This document shows, in pieces, positions 50,846 through 60,036 of a stretch of 64,000 nt of DNA. The position numbers and the translations under genes are program-made. Every line of letters starts with the position of its first letter. Positions within the stretch are counted from its first letter, which is position 1. The notes beneath the pieces are model-generated. The model was given only the letters and a program-made list of their open reading frames with translations. It ran no database searches and was not told the DNA's origin. The stretch lies in assembly GCF_900113335.1 (NCBI RefSeq), contig NZ_FOOX01000002.1, forward strand, positions 430,665-494,664, written 5' to 3'. The stretch is from Desulfotruncus arcticus DSM 17038. GTDB taxonomy: Bacteria > Bacillota > Desulfotomaculia > Desulfotomaculales > Desulfallaceae.

Positions 50846-52699
50846 TTAAACCGGAACTGCTTTAGACTTGAGGTTTCCTTCCTTGTCCAGCCACAAGCGT
50901 ATGTCTTTTTCCTCCCTGTCAAAACGATAAATTATGCCACCTACAGATATGGAGGTATTTTCAAAGGCATAATCAAGGGTAACCACGGCTTTCGGGCCGG
51001 CCACCACCTTGGTGGGTGTCCCAACTTTGGAGCCTACTATCCCCAGGTGCACATCTCCGTCAGCCTGGACCTCACCTCCACGAAACACACCGGATATAGT
51101 TACTTCTTTACCGGCCTGGATTCGTGAATTATAACAACCACTGCCAATCATCCGAACACTACCGGTAGCTATTATAGTAGAATTGAGAATGCTTGACGCC
51201 ACGATATCACTTTCTGATGAAGATGGCAGGTATGCGGTAAAGGTCTGTTTCCATTCGGCAGCTCGTTGGGCTAGTGTTTCTATCTCTGTGAGGTCACGTA
51301 TGCCCAGAGGGGTTTGAACCACTACCCGTTCGAGTAACCGGACAAATTCACCCAGATTATCACCGGCTAATTCCGGAGGCAGAATTTCCAGCCTATTCTT
51401 TAAAGCTTTGGTCACTACAGGAAGATGTCGAAATTTTTCATCCAACAGCAGTTTTACTAGTGGGCCGATACCGTGCTTAAGATCACCCTGCTTGAACGCA
51501 GAGTGACTCAGCAACTGCCGGATAGCCATGGTCATTTCTTGTAAGCCATTAGACAGAACATTAATCTCCGGTAAAATACTTTTTTGAAAGGCGGCGGTTC
51601 CTCCCGCGACTACTACTGATGAAATAATATTGCCCTTAATCAGGATAGAACCCGTGGCCTGAACATTTGCATCAGAAACCAATCCTGCTACCTTTACATC
51701 TCCTTCCGCTTCTACCGTCATTCCTTCCTCTACATTACCAGTGATGTGGATATCGCCTTTAAATAAAATATTGCCGGATGCAAGATTTACATCTCCATTA
51801 TGCACAAGTCCAGGCAGCACACTTACCGTAACCAGATTATGCCGGCGGGAGGCCAGAGGACGCCCGGCCCGGGCTGCTATAACTTGTTCACCATCGCCGG
51901 TCAGCACCGCTCCTTGACCGGCAACAAGCTTAAAATCCCGGGGCGACACCGGTATAATTACATCACCCTTGACGTTAGTGCCAGGATTCCCCAATGTGGG
52001 TGGGTGCTTGACAGCCAGGATTTCCCCCGCCTCTACTGAATTAAAAACATACCGTTCCCGGAAATCCAGCGTTTCAGTTTCCTCTATCTGTACAGGTACT
52101 TTGGACTTAGAAGAAAAAAGTAATTCCAACCGGCCATCTTTCCCTGGTTCCGCCGGGACACCTTGTGCGATAACCACCTCCTCATCGGTACAGGATCTAA
52201 CACTGCTCAAGCATGCTTCCCAATTTACATTATAGTTAACTCCCAGCCGGGATAATTCTTGTAATAGTTCGTCCCATGTGAGTACCGGTAATTTTTCTTT
52301 CCGCTCAACTACCGCCAGTTGCAGTTTGCGGGCGGGCGGAAGTTCCGCCAGTTCACGGTAAACTGCAATTGCGGGGCAGGTTCTCAATATCGCTTGAAGG
52401 CCATCTGGGGAAACAGTTACAGACCATTCGCCTTCTTTACGTTCATTTATTGTTTCCACCCTAACCGCATCCTTCATACATACGGGGGTGGGATAAGTGC
52501 GTTCCTCGCCGTTTACAAGCAGTCTAACCCCCGGGCAGGGTATTACTAACGGATAAGGTCCTTCCGCCCGGTGGCGGACATTAATGCGTCCTCGTTGCAC
52601 AAATGCATAAGGAAGGTCGTTCGCCTCCCTGTTCAAATATGCATTGTCAGCTTCGTTCGCTGTTACTGTCAAGGTACCGCAAGTAATCTCACTTTTCAT
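50846..52699 (-). CDS. FapA (DUF342) family protein
   Basis: 617 aa. The central part is the DUF342 region: EAGEILAVKHPPTLGNPGTNVKG, here in its key parts VKHPP and GNPGTNVKG, then the repeated beta-helix strands (GNVEEGMTVEAEGDVKVAGLV). The N-terminal 150 residues form a separate domain ahead of it. FapA-type proteins act at the cell envelope and have been linked to flagella and surface functions, but the precise role is unsettled. It is the last gene of an operon led by a c-di-GMP riboswitch and follows the STAS gene by 17 bases. No membrane segment is visible. Confidence 0.85.
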   Translation of the reverse strand: MKSEITCGTLTVTANEADNAYLNREANDLPYAFVQRGRINVRHRAEGPYPLVIPCPGVRLLVNGEERTYPTPVCMKDAVRVETINERKEGEWSVTVSPDGLQAILRTCPAIAVYRELAELPPARKLQLAVVERKEKLPVLTWDELLQELSRLGVNYNVNWEACLSSVRSCTDEEVVIAQGVPAEPGKDGRLELLFSSKSKVPVQIEETETLDFRERYVFNSVEAGEILAVKHPPTLGNPGTNVKGDVIIPVSPRDFKLVAGQGAVLTGDGEQVIAARAGRPLASRRHNLVTVSVLPGLVHNGDVNLASGNILFKGDIHITGNVEEGMTVEAEGDVKVAGLVSDANVQATGSILIKGNIISSVVVAGGTAAFQKSILPEINVLSNGLQEMTMAIRQLLSHSAFKQGDLKHGIGPLVKLLLDEKFRHLPVVTKALKNRLEILPPELAGDNLGEFVRLLERVVVQTPLGIRDLTEIETLAQRAAEWKQTFTAYLPSSSESDIVASSILNSTIIATGSVRMIGSGCYNSRIQAGKEVTISGVFRGGEVQADGDVHLGIVGSKVGTPTKVVAGPKAVVTLDYAFENTSISVGGIIYRFDREEKDIRLWLDKEGNLKSKAVPV

Positions 52700-52716
52700 T
52701 TTGAATCTACCCCTTA

Positions 52717-53149
52717 CTAAACGTTGGAGTTTTTTCTTAGGACCTCCAGTACCCGGAAAAAACCTATCACATCCAGGTCTTCACGAATTAGACTGGGAAT
52801 GTGGGTGATATTCAGAATGCGTCCCTGGTTAAAAAGGAGCCTTGCCTGGCTCAGGAGCATACCCGCCCCGGAAGAGTCAATGAATTGAAGTCCGTGCTAC
52901 CTCGACCCATAAGTTTTCCTGTAACTTTATTACGTACTGTCCTGGAACCGGCGCTTGTGTTTTTAACCCAAATTCTTTGGTATTTAGTGCTATGATTTGT
53001 GCCGGATATTGGTTGAAACGCTCTCCTTCCAATATTACCTGGACCGGTGGCGATAGTATCCGGTGAAGGGGGCCCGGCTGAATAAAATATTTGCACTCCA
53101 AACAATGACGATCCGGTTCTTGCTTAGCGCAGTCAAAACACATTTGCAT
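52717..53149 (-). pseudogene. STAS-domain protein with Cys-rich N-terminus, frameshifted
   Basis: Two frames are needed to read one protein. Frame 1 (53149-52877) starts MQMCFDCAKQEPDRHCLECKYF, four Cys in a zinc-ribbon pattern, then a beta-rich stretch that faintly resembles PilZ, and runs to NLWVEVAR. Frame 2 continues with GLQFIDSSGAGMLLSQARL, the phosphorylatable DSSG of an anti-anti-sigma (STAS) domain, and ends at the TAG at 52717. The join lies near 52885-52895 and one base too many separates the frames. This is either a real mutation, a sequencing error or a programmed shift. The position between HD-GYP and fapA suggests a signalling role. Confidence 0.65.
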
Positions 53150-53176
53150 TTTTACACCGCCCTTCTAAATGTGCGC

Positions 53177-53932
53177 CTATTTTACATATCTTTTCAATTG
53201 CCAGGCTATTATCAATAAACGGTCCAGCCATTGGCTTTGGGCAAATACCAGCGGATGAGATAAATTGCCATATGAATCCGCCAACTGAACAAGCCATCTC
53301 CTTTCCTTGTCCAATTGTTTTTCCAGTTTGGCGGAGTCTTTATAGGTATCAATTTGCCAAAAGGATTCTTTGGCCAGAGTCGCAACCAGTTTCGGATCAA
53401 ACTGGGAACCGGCACACCGGTGAATTTCTTTAATTGCCTCGCATATTTTAATAGGCGTACGGTAAGGTCTTAAGGACGTCATGGCATCCAGTGAATCAGC
53501 TAGTACAATGATGCGGGCGCGCAGGGGTATACGTTCTCCTTGCAGTCCTTCATACCCCTTCCCATCCCACCTTTCGTGGTGATAACGAACTATTTCCACC
53601 AGGGATGCGTCCGCTTCCATTTTTTTTAATAATGAGGTGCCCCGTAAGGAATGTTCCTTTAATTCAGCCCATTCATCCCGGGTAAGGGGTCCCGGTTTAT
53701 CTAAAATCTCGCGTTTAATATGCATCTTTCCCACATCATGGAGGAGCGCTCCGTTTACGATAATTTCTCGATCCAATTCATCCAGATGAAGAACAGTGCA
53801 TATTTTTAAAGAGAAATTCGCAACGTTGGCACTGTGTAGTAATAATCCCGGTCGGAACTTTTTCATTGTCCCTAACAGGTCGTCTATCCCTGCTGGATTC
53901 ACAAATAACACCTCTTGTAACTTTTTTTGCAT
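53177..53932 (-). CDS. HD-GYP domain phosphodiesterase
   Basis: 251 aa, almost entirely one HD-GYP domain. The metal-binding motif LLHDVGKMHIK and the second motif RYHHERWDGKGYEGLQGERIP are clear; the third residue of GYP is Glu (GYE). The LADSLDAMTSLRPYR segment completes the active site. HD-GYP enzymes hydrolyse c-di-GMP, so a protein with these metal ligands is probably active despite the altered tripeptide. The gene follows a c-di-GMP-I riboswitch and terminator, so its substrate controls its own breakdown. No sensor domain is present. Confidence 0.87.
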   Translation of the reverse strand: MQKKLQEVLFVNPAGIDDLLGTMKKFRPGLLLHSANVANFSLKICTVLHLDELDREIIVNGALLHDVGKMHIKREILDKPGPLTRDEWAELKEHSLRGTSLLKKMEADASLVEIVRYHHERWDGKGYEGLQGERIPLRARIIVLADSLDAMTSLRPYRTPIKICEAIKEIHRCAGSQFDPKLVATLAKESFWQIDTYKDSAKLEKQLDKERRWLVQLADSYGNLSHPLVFAQSQWLDRLLIIAWQLKRYVK

Positions 53933-54042
53933 ATGAATATTAACGAATGGTTATAACTACAGCGCCGGTGTTACGATACCTGCGTTGGCTTAGGCTTTAC
54001 GCAGCAATAAAGGCTAACTTAGGCAGGCCTTTTCCAGCAAGC

Positions 54043-54068
54043 AAAAACGGCAGTCTAAAAACTGCCGT
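54043..54068 (-). terminator. Riboswitch expression-platform terminator
   Basis: On the minus strand ACGGCAGT-TTTTAG-ACTGCCGT is followed by TTTTT. The left arm can also pair with CTGCCGT at the 3' end of the aptamer, giving an antiterminator alternative. Confidence 0.8.
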
Positions 54069-54094
54069 AAAAGAAACCATTAAAAAAGCAACCC

Positions 54095-54189
54095 CTTTAT
54101 CACGGCAGCCTGGCAGTCATGCCTTAAAGGTTTAGACCCATGGCTTTGCGTCCCACCCTTTCGAGTGGTTTGCCTTTTATACAATAAAG
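54095..54189 (-). ncRNA. c-di-GMP-I (GEMM) riboswitch aptamer
   Basis: The minus strand shows the conserved order GGCAAACC, a short stem with the GAAA loop (ACTCGAAAGGGT), GGGACGCAAAGCC, and the receptor helix ending in CTAAACC...GACTGCCAGGCTGCCG. These are the invariant elements of GEMM-I. CTTTAT (54184-54189) and ATAAAG (54095-54100) can close P1. It lies about 160 bases before the HD-GYP gene with a terminator in between. Whether c-di-GMP turns the operon on or off cannot be read with certainty. Confidence 0.9.
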
Positions 54190-54445
54190 TTTAAATGAGT
54201 TAAAAATTTATTGTTTACTGTGCGCATGGTTAGCCGAAAATATTTACCAATATTGGGGGGGGTATTACCTTGAAAGTGTATAGCTACTGATTGAGATGTA
54301 ATAATTATAAGCAAAATACCTCATATGATGGTGTCGGAATATATCTTATTTTAGCACTGTGAGTTTATATTATCAATAAATATTTGGACTTATAGTTTCT
54401 AATATATCATTAATACCGCCTTTACAATGTAAGAGAGGTGATATA

Positions 54446-54793
54446 ATGGACGATATTCGATATGTTATGGGGCAAAATATCCGGCTTTTTCGAAGATCTA
54501 AAGGTGTAACCCAGGAAAAATTGGCGGAAATGGTTAATGTAAGTGGGTCATATATAGGGTATCTGGAAAGGGGTAAAAAAAGCCCATCCATTGACTTGCT
54601 GATTAAAATTGCGGGTGTTTTAAAAGTAGATCCGGCTATCCTGTTAACTTCCAATGAAAAAAAAACAAACCAGGAACTAAAAAAATTGATAATACTTTTA
54701 TCGGACAAAGGACCGGAACCAATACGATTTCTAAATGAGGTAGCTAAAGCATATTTTAAATCGTTGGGGCCCGAGCGACCAATTACTAAATAA
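54446..54793 (+). CDS. XRE family helix-turn-helix regulator
   Basis: 115 aa. The HTH spans about residues 10-65 (IRLFRRSKGVTQEKLAEMVNVSGSYIGYLERGKKSP) and is followed by a short helical C-terminus. Ribosome site GAGAGGTG. It stands alone in an AT-rich intergenic area, and no partner toxin or phage gene is adjacent. Typical of small dimeric repressors; the target is unknown. Confidence 0.85.
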   Translation: MDDIRYVMGQNIRLFRRSKGVTQEKLAEMVNVSGSYIGYLERGKKSPSIDLLIKIAGVLKVDPAILLTSNEKKTNQELKKLIILLSDKGPEPIRFLNEVAKAYFKSLGPERPITK

Positions 54794-55029
54794 AAATGTT
54801 TATTTTAAAATCTTCTTATTATTGCTAAGCTCGTTGGCAACTTTAGCCACAATAACCTTGAGTTTATCAGTTCATAGCTGATTTTGCCCATATTGATGCC
54901 TTAAAGCCCCATAAACTAAGGCTTCTATGTTGTTGTGTTAATATGTTAAGTTTTGTCGGATTAGATTAGATTGAGAATAATCCGAGTATCTAACAGCTAG
55001 CCAAACGTTTACAGAAATTATCTAATGCT

Positions 55030-55260
55030 AAAAACAGGGTAAATCTTGACTCTTTCTCCGATGCTCGGCTGGTTAACTGGGGTTATATTGTTTACAAAAA
55101 GCTGGAAGGAATTTGATTTGGATAATATTTTGACGGCTATTACGTACTCCAGACCGGTGAACAAGGGTTCAATGTGCAAGATGTGTTGATACGGCACTGG
55201 CGCAGTATAAAGAAAAGCGGAGAGCTAACAGGAAGTTCTTGCTCCCAACAAAGCCACTCC
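55030..55260 (+). pseudogene. Decayed transposase fragment
   Basis: Broken frames give SDARLVNWGYIVYKKL, then KEFDLDNILTAIT in the next frame, and GEQGFNVQDVLIRHW further on. This order resembles the N-terminal part of IS1634/IS4-type transposases, from memory. Several frameshifts and stops are present. The remaining parts of the 54.8-55.4 kb gap contain no gene. Confidence 0.5.
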
Positions 55261-55414
55261 TTAAATTGCACTTGTTATTATCAGGCTAAATTAGTAGTAT
55301 GATATAGAAGGCTTAAATAAGTTTGAGGACTATTGGGGTACTGATTAATATCAGCTAATGCTGTAGCTTTCAAAGGGTTTTAATTATACGAGAGTATTGA
55401 GAATAGGTGTGATA

Positions 55415-56026
55415 ATGTTGCATCAATTAATTGAGTTACTTACTTCCTTTGCTACGGGTTTGATCAATACGCTAGGTCACTGGGGTGTTTTTATTGGCAT
55501 GGTCCTGGAAAGTGCCTGCATCCCTTTACCCAGCGAAGTGATTATGCTTTTCGGCGGTTTTTTGACTGCCCAGGGTACGCTAAATTTCTGGGGCGTTGTC
55601 TGGGCCGGTGTTTTGGGCAATGTGGTTGGATCAGTGCTGGCCTTTTGGGCCGGCGCAAATGGCGGTCGCCCTTTCCTTGAAAAATACGGCAAGTACATCC
55701 TGTTTAACCATCATCACTTGGATCAAGCAGATCGCTGGTTCTCCAGATATGGTGAATGGGCGGTATTTTTCGGACGCATTTTGCCGGTAATCCGGACATT
55801 TATCTCTTTACCGGCAGGTATTGCCCGGATGAATTTTGTAAAATTCCTTATTTTTACCCTGATTGGCTGTATACCCTGGAATATTGCGCTAACTTACATG
55901 GGACTGAAACTTGGTCAGAACTGGCAATCCGTAGAACCCTATTTCCGGCCCGTTAGCTATGCAATTATCATAGCTGTAATCTGTGGTATTATCTGGTTCT
56001 TTATTAACAATAGAAGAAAGAGATAG
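55415..56026 (+). CDS. DedA family membrane protein
   Basis: 203 aa. The family motifs are clear: ESACIPLPSEVIM in the first half, then FFGRILPVIRTFISLPAGIARM, where the Arg residues and the PAG are conserved. There are about five membrane segments. DedA proteins are thought to flip or recycle lipid carriers and to influence envelope homeostasis. ATG 55415 follows GGTGTGAT; the TTG at 55397 has no ribosome site. It is a single gene 70 bases before icd. Confidence 0.88.
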   Translation: MLHQLIELLTSFATGLINTLGHWGVFIGMVLESACIPLPSEVIMLFGGFLTAQGTLNFWGVVWAGVLGNVVGSVLAFWAGANGGRPFLEKYGKYILFNHHHLDQADRWFSRYGEWAVFFGRILPVIRTFISLPAGIARMNFVKFLIFTLIGCIPWNIALTYMGLKLGQNWQSVEPYFRPVSYAIIIAVICGIIWFFINNRRKR

Positions 56027-56094
56027 ACCGGCCATAAAGAATGTACCTTTGGCTACTAGGATATATAATTTAATTTTAGTAAGGGAGGAAACTT

Positions 56095-57303
56095 ATGTCC
56101 AAAATCAAAATGAGAGTCCCTTTAGTTGAAATGGACGGGGACGAGATGACAAGAATTATCTGGAGAATGATCAAAGTAACTTTGCTGGAGCCTTATATTG
56201 AGCTAAAGACTGATTACTACGATTTGGGTTTGGAAAAAAGGGATCATACCGATGACCAGATTACTATAGACGCCGCTATGGCCACAAAAAAACATGGTGT
56301 TGCCGTAAAATGCGCTACTATTACCCCCAATGCCCAAAGGGTTGAGGAATACAACCTGAAGCAAATGTGGAAAAGCCCCAACGGCACTATCAGGGCCATT
56401 CTTGACGGTACCGTGTTTCGCGCTCCCATAATTATTGATAGCATAAAACCCTTTGTCCGGACCTGGAAAAAGCCTATCACCATTGCCAGGCACGCCTATG
56501 GCGACGTCTATAAGGATGTGGAGTACCGGGTGGAAGGGCCAGGCAAGGCGGAGCTTGTTTTTAAAACTGAAGCCGGTGCTGAGCACCGTGAGACAATTTT
56601 TGACTTTAAGGGCAAGGGTGTAATCCTGGGCATGCATAATATCGATAGTTCAATCGAGAGTTTTGCCCGGTCATGCTTTAACTATGCTCTTGATACAAAC
56701 CAGGATTTATGGTTCGCCACCAAGGACACGATATCTAAAAAATATGATCATACCTTTAAAGATATTTTTAATGACATATATGAACAAGAGTATCAGGAAA
56801 AATTCGCCGAAAAAAATATTGAGTATTTCTATACCCTGATAGATGATGCAGTGGCGCGCGTTGTCCGTTCAGAAGGCGGTATGATCTGGGCCTGCAAAAA
56901 TTACGACGGTGATGTAATGTCGGATCTGGTAGCCACAGCATTTGGCAGTCTGGCGATGATGACCTCGGTTTTGATGTCGCCGGAAGGGTTCTACGAATTT
57001 GAAGCGGCCCATGGTACCGTAACAAGGCATTATTACAGGCATTTAAAGGGTGAGGAAACTTCAACAAATCCCATGGCAACACTGTTTGCCTGGACCGGAG
57101 CCCTGAAAAAGAGAGGCGAACTTGACGGTCTCGCAGACCTGGTTGGTTTTGGGGACAAGCTGGAAGCAGCCTCCGTCAAAACAATTGAGGACGGCATCAT
57201 GACTAAAGATTTGGCGATGCTGTCCAGCTTGCCTGAGAAGAAAGTAGTCAATACAGAGGATTTTCTTTTGGAAATTAAGAAACGGTTGGATAAGATGTTA
57301 TAG
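56095..57303 (+). CDS. icd: Isocitrate dehydrogenase, NADP-dependent (type II)
   Basis: 402 aa. Oxidative decarboxylation of isocitrate to 2-oxoglutarate. [16 protein letters not shown] at the N-terminus, the isocitrate-binding [17 protein letters not shown], the metal-binding [11 protein letters not shown] and the cofactor loop [17 protein letters not shown] identify the eukaryotic-like subfamily II of homodimeric enzymes. ATG after AAGGGAGGAAA. A degenerate copy of its last 520 bases lies 4.4 kb downstream (61705-62184), so the 3' end has been duplicated in the past. The intact gene shows no defect. Confidence 0.95.
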   Translation: MSKIKMRVPLVEMDGDEMTRIIWRMIKVTLLEPYIELKTDYYDLGLEKRDHTDDQITIDAAMATKKHGVAVKCATITPNAQRVEEYNLKQMWKSPNGTIRAILDGTVFRAPIIIDSIKPFVRTWKKPITIARHAYGDVYKDVEYRVEGPGKAELVFKTEAGAEHRETIFDFKGKGVILGMHNIDSSIESFARSCFNYALDTNQDLWFATKDTISKKYDHTFKDIFNDIYEQEYQEKFAEKNIEYFYTLIDDAVARVVRSEGGMIWACKNYDGDVMSDLVATAFGSLAMMTSVLMSPEGFYEFEAAHGTVTRHYYRHLKGEETSTNPMATLFAWTGALKKRGELDGLADLVGFGDKLEAASVKTIEDGIMTKDLAMLSSLPEKKVVNTEDFLLEIKKRLDKML

Positions 57304-57314
57304 GAGATAACCGG

Positions 57315-57403
57315 TGTCAGGAGGAACGGAGTTGTTGACACTCAACAACTCCGTTCCCCCTGACATTAGACTGAAGAAGATTGTCAATAACCCCGTCCCC
57401 TTG
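57315..57403. repeat. R2-type hairpin and repeat R2, copy 3, behind icd
   Basis: A 23-bp, nearly perfect hairpin (TGTCAGGAGGAACGGAGTTG and its partner, 57315-57338/57343-57365) consists of two R2-like units head to head. It is followed by a direct R2 copy at 57382-57403 (TGTCAATAACCCCGTCCCC). The hairpin lies 11 bases after the icd stop and may act as its terminator. Confidence 0.7.
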
Positions 57404-57511
57404 CCGCCACCTGATTTAATTACTCTGTTATTATTTGCGCTTTGATCTTGATTAGCATACACATACTGTGGACAAAAAACACGAATGGAAAAACAAAACT
57501 CATTAAAAATG

Positions 57512-58114
57512 CTATTGTTTATATGGACGCAGATATACACCTTCTACTGTACAAATTTTTTCTATTAGTTGTTTATGGCTATCATCTTCAACATAGAGCG
57601 GCATTACTAAATCATTTGTCCATATAATTGTTTTAAATATAGGGAATATAAAAATAGAAGATACGCGTTCTCTTAGCCCTAGTTCAAGTAAAACGTCCAG
57701 ATAAGATATATTGTTGATTTCGAATAACAAATCATTATCTTGTTTACATAAATCAGTTTTCAGTTTTAACAATGTTGTTGATTTTTTATTGGAATTTAAA
57801 ACTTTTAATAAAAAATCAAACTCATTTTCAAGCAAGGATGTTTGAACCAGCACAGGGTTGTTATAGACCCACATCTTTTTTATAACATTTTTAATCTTTG
57901 CTTCTTCTACTAAATACTCCTTTAATAAATTATTATTATTGGCTCTGTCAAAGAAAACTTCTACTTGGCTATATACTTCAGGTTCGCTAATTAATAGCGG
58001 AAATCTATCCAAATAATGACATCTTTCTGGAAATTCACTACAAATGCTAGTAAAAATATCAAATTTAGCTGGATAATTTAAATTAAAAGCATTTAAAATA
58101 TCCTTTAATTTCAT
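57512..58114 (-). CDS. Hypothetical protein, AT-rich
   Basis: 200 aa, no recognised family. The sequence is rich in Asn, Lys, Leu and Ile, with no membrane segment and no signal peptide (start MKLKDILNAFNLNYPAKF). It has a good ribosome site (GGAGGC) eight bases before ATG 58114, which supports a real gene. Base composition is much more AT-rich than in the core regions. It lies in the island between icd and its broken copy, downstream of a small membrane protein gene on the same strand. Confidence 0.6.
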   Translation of the reverse strand: MKLKDILNAFNLNYPAKFDIFTSICSEFPERCHYLDRFPLLISEPEVYSQVEVFFDRANNNNLLKEYLVEEAKIKNVIKKMWVYNNPVLVQTSLLENEFDFLLKVLNSNKKSTTLLKLKTDLCKQDNDLLFEINNISYLDVLLELGLRERVSSIFIFPIFKTIIWTNDLVMPLYVEDDSHKQLIEKICTVEGVYLRPYKQ

Positions 58115-58583
58115 AAAGCCTCCATATAAACGAATGTATTTATTCTCTTTTTCATTATGGATAATTTTTCAATAATATCTATTTAAACTATTGATAAATC
58201 TATTTTTAGTGCCAACTATTTGAAAAGCTATTATCCGTAACTAAAATTATCTAGATCCTATTCGGGTGAATTCATCATCAAATTTTAAATAAACATTATT
58301 AGTTTTTTAGCGGACAGTCCATTTAGTTCATCATTTGTTATCTGGTGATTTTCTTCATTAGTTAATAAAATGCTTGTATCTTTTGTGAAATATGCATTAA
58401 CTTAATAAAACAAAAGATACATTTAATTTAAACCTTAAAAATAGATGTAAATTTCCTATGTGGTTTCATTATGAATTAAAACAAGCTGAAATCAATTAGT
58501 ATAATGCAAAATGTTGATGCAACTGATAATATAGAGTTGTTTTAAGGCCGGGTTATCAATAAAGAGACGTGAAGGTTGAGATG
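58115..58583. other. AT-rich intergenic region
   Basis: About 470 bases, very AT-rich, with no open frame that has a ribosome site and no convincing hairpin. It probably contains the promoter of the 57512 gene at its left end. Confidence 0.4.
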
Positions 58584-58937
58584 CTAATTTAAAAGAGTAG
58601 TGGTAAAAGCGATTAGTGTATGTAAAGTAGCCAATATAATTGTCGATATGGTAGCATAAGTAGCCAATTTTAACTTATTATATTGCACCATTATACATGT
58701 TAAGATAAAACTAATGCTTGCCCCTAATGTAAGTATAAGTTGCGTCAAGGGGCTAACGTCTTCGTATCTCCAAGTAAATGAAACTAGCGTTAAAGAAAGT
58801 GCAAGCGTACCTGCGGACAGAATCTTTTGGGACATGATTTTTTGAGAAGAAATATTAGTCTTGTTGTAGATAAAAATGATGCTACCTATAGATGTGGTAG
58901 TAGCCAGCAAACTAAGTAATCGTGCAATTTCGGACAT
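58584..58937 (-). CDS. Small membrane protein (four helices), possible immunity protein
   Basis: 117 aa with about three to four hydrophobic segments (LLATTTSIGSIIFIY; AGTLALSLTLVSF; LILTLGASISFILTCIMV; TISTIILATLHTLIAF). AAAGGAG lies close before ATG 58937. No family recognised. Because it lies downstream of a bacteriocin-like gene on the same strand, an immunity or transport role is possible, but this is inference only. Confidence 0.55.
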   Translation of the reverse strand: MSEIARLLSLLATTTSIGSIIFIYNKTNISSQKIMSQKILSAGTLALSLTLVSFTWRYEDVSPLTQLILTLGASISFILTCIMVQYNKLKLATYATISTIILATLHTLIAFTTTLLN

Positions 58938-58993
58938 TATAAAATTATACTCCTTTCGTTATAAAATGTTAATAATAATTTCTGGCTTATTTG

Positions 58994-59191
58994 TTAAAAG
59001 GCTTTAATTGCCAAGTAGGGGATAGTAATAATCTTGAGTGTAATAAAAAAGGCGCTGAACAAGCCCTCTCCCTCTGCGTAGTGATTTGGTATTTTTTCAA
59101 CGCCGGTTGCCGGGCCCGCTGCTGCAACCAGTAGGTTCAAGTATATTTTGACACGACAGCCGAGCGTTGTGCAAGTATCCTGAAACTGCAT
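58994..59191 (-). CDS. Doubtful small ORF
   Basis: 65 codons (MQFQDTCTTLGCRVKIYL... ending IPYLAIKAF) without a ribosome site before the ATG. The composition is protein-like with a hydrophobic C-terminus. It may be a remnant or a small secreted peptide gene; it could equally be chance. Confidence 0.25.
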   Translation of the reverse strand: MQFQDTCTTLGCRVKIYLNLLVAAAGPATGVEKIPNHYAEGEGLFSAFFITLKIITIPYLAIKAF

Positions 59192-59272
59192 AACTACTGT
59201 AAATAACGTATATTAAATGATAACTTACAGGACTTTCTGTTAAAAACTATACTTTAAATAAACTGCTTAATT

Positions 59273-59317
59273 ATAGCCAAAACGGAAACCCATTATGGAT
59301 GAATCCGTTTTGGCTAT
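59273..59317 (-). terminator. Hairpin behind the bacteriocin-like gene
   Basis: A perfect 14-bp stem (ATAGCCAAAACGGA and complement) with a 17-base loop, 24 bases after the stop at 59341. No long U-run on the minus strand. Confidence 0.6.
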
Positions 59318-59340
59318 AAAAGACCAATGTAATCTAGTAA

Positions 59341-59694
59341 CTAGCACTGTTGTGATTTTATTGTAATTACTTCACCAGCGGGGTCATAATCTGTAACGAT
59401 TCCGCACCCAGTACGATTATAGTAAGCTAGAGTAGCTGCGCCGAAAGCCATAAAACCAGCTGCAATTCCGAATGCAACAGATGCTGGAATACTTACCAAA
59501 GCAGCAAGTGCAGCTGCAATAGTGCTTAACGCAGCACCGGCACTCAGTTGGGCTATTCTACCATTGGTATCACATGAATCTAACCATACCCTCCAGCCCC
59601 AAGAATATTCCTTAGAATCAGTTACTCCACCGCAATTTGCTAATATTCCGTTCTCGTTAATAATCTTAATGTCTTTTTGGACATTAGTTACCAT
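59341..59694 (-). CDS. Bacteriocin-like small protein
   Basis: 117 aa. Charged N-terminus, then CGGVTDSKEYSWGWRVWLDSC in two parts (CGG; WGWRVWLDSC), then a long Ala/Gly-rich hydrophobic stretch (about 50-92) and a tail NRTGCGIVTDYDP. The WGW-x-L-x2-C plus Ala-rich region plus G-x-G-I/V-x pattern recalls secreted, bacteriocin-like small proteins of Bacillus relatives; this is from memory and is not certain. The ribosome site AGGAGG is placed for an ATG 37 bases upstream, whose frame is off by one. The start used here may not be the ancestral one. Neighbours are a small membrane protein and a secreted protein. Confidence 0.5.
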   Translation of the reverse strand: MVTNVQKDIKIINENGILANCGGVTDSKEYSWGWRVWLDSCDTNGRIAQLSAGAALSTIAAALAALVSIPASVAFGIAAGFMAFGAATLAYYNRTGCGIVTDYDPAGEVITIKSQQC

Positions 59695-59799
59695 TTCTTG
59701 AGTTGCTCCAGCTTTTAATGCCCTGAGCCATCGTTATTAATTCCTCCTACTTTTTGTAGAGGACTTTTTATTTTTTATAAGCATCCAGTTGGAAATTCG

Positions 59800-60000
59800 T
59801 ATCGAAAATTTTGTTTTATAAAACTTGTCAAAAACATTCCAGACGTTCTTGTCAATAATGACTGGCTTATCTCAAAACTTTGGATCATTGACCTGACTGA
59901 AATAACGGCGTTACTTCAAGATGGTCACAGCGCTAGGGGTTCTGCTCCACGCGATCCTACCTCCACGATCCGTTCGTTTTTGCTTTTTTTTACTGACTAA
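59800..60000 (+). pseudogene. Transposase N-terminal fragment
   Basis: The plus-strand frame NNDWLISKLWIIDLTEITALL followed by GHSARGSAPRDPTSTIRSFLL resembles the N-terminal region of IS5/DUF772-like transposases (GRPAYDPxxxIRSFxL pattern, from memory). It ends at a stop at about 60000 with no catalytic domain behind it. It fills part of the gap between the bacteriocin-like and secreted-protein genes. Confidence 0.4.
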
Positions 60001-60036
60001 ATAATTAGATTTTTTTAATTACCTATTCATCTAATA

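Noticed and set aside
53947..54135. 62-codon plus-strand frame
   Set aside because: It covers the riboswitch and its terminator on the opposite strand, and has no ribosome site.
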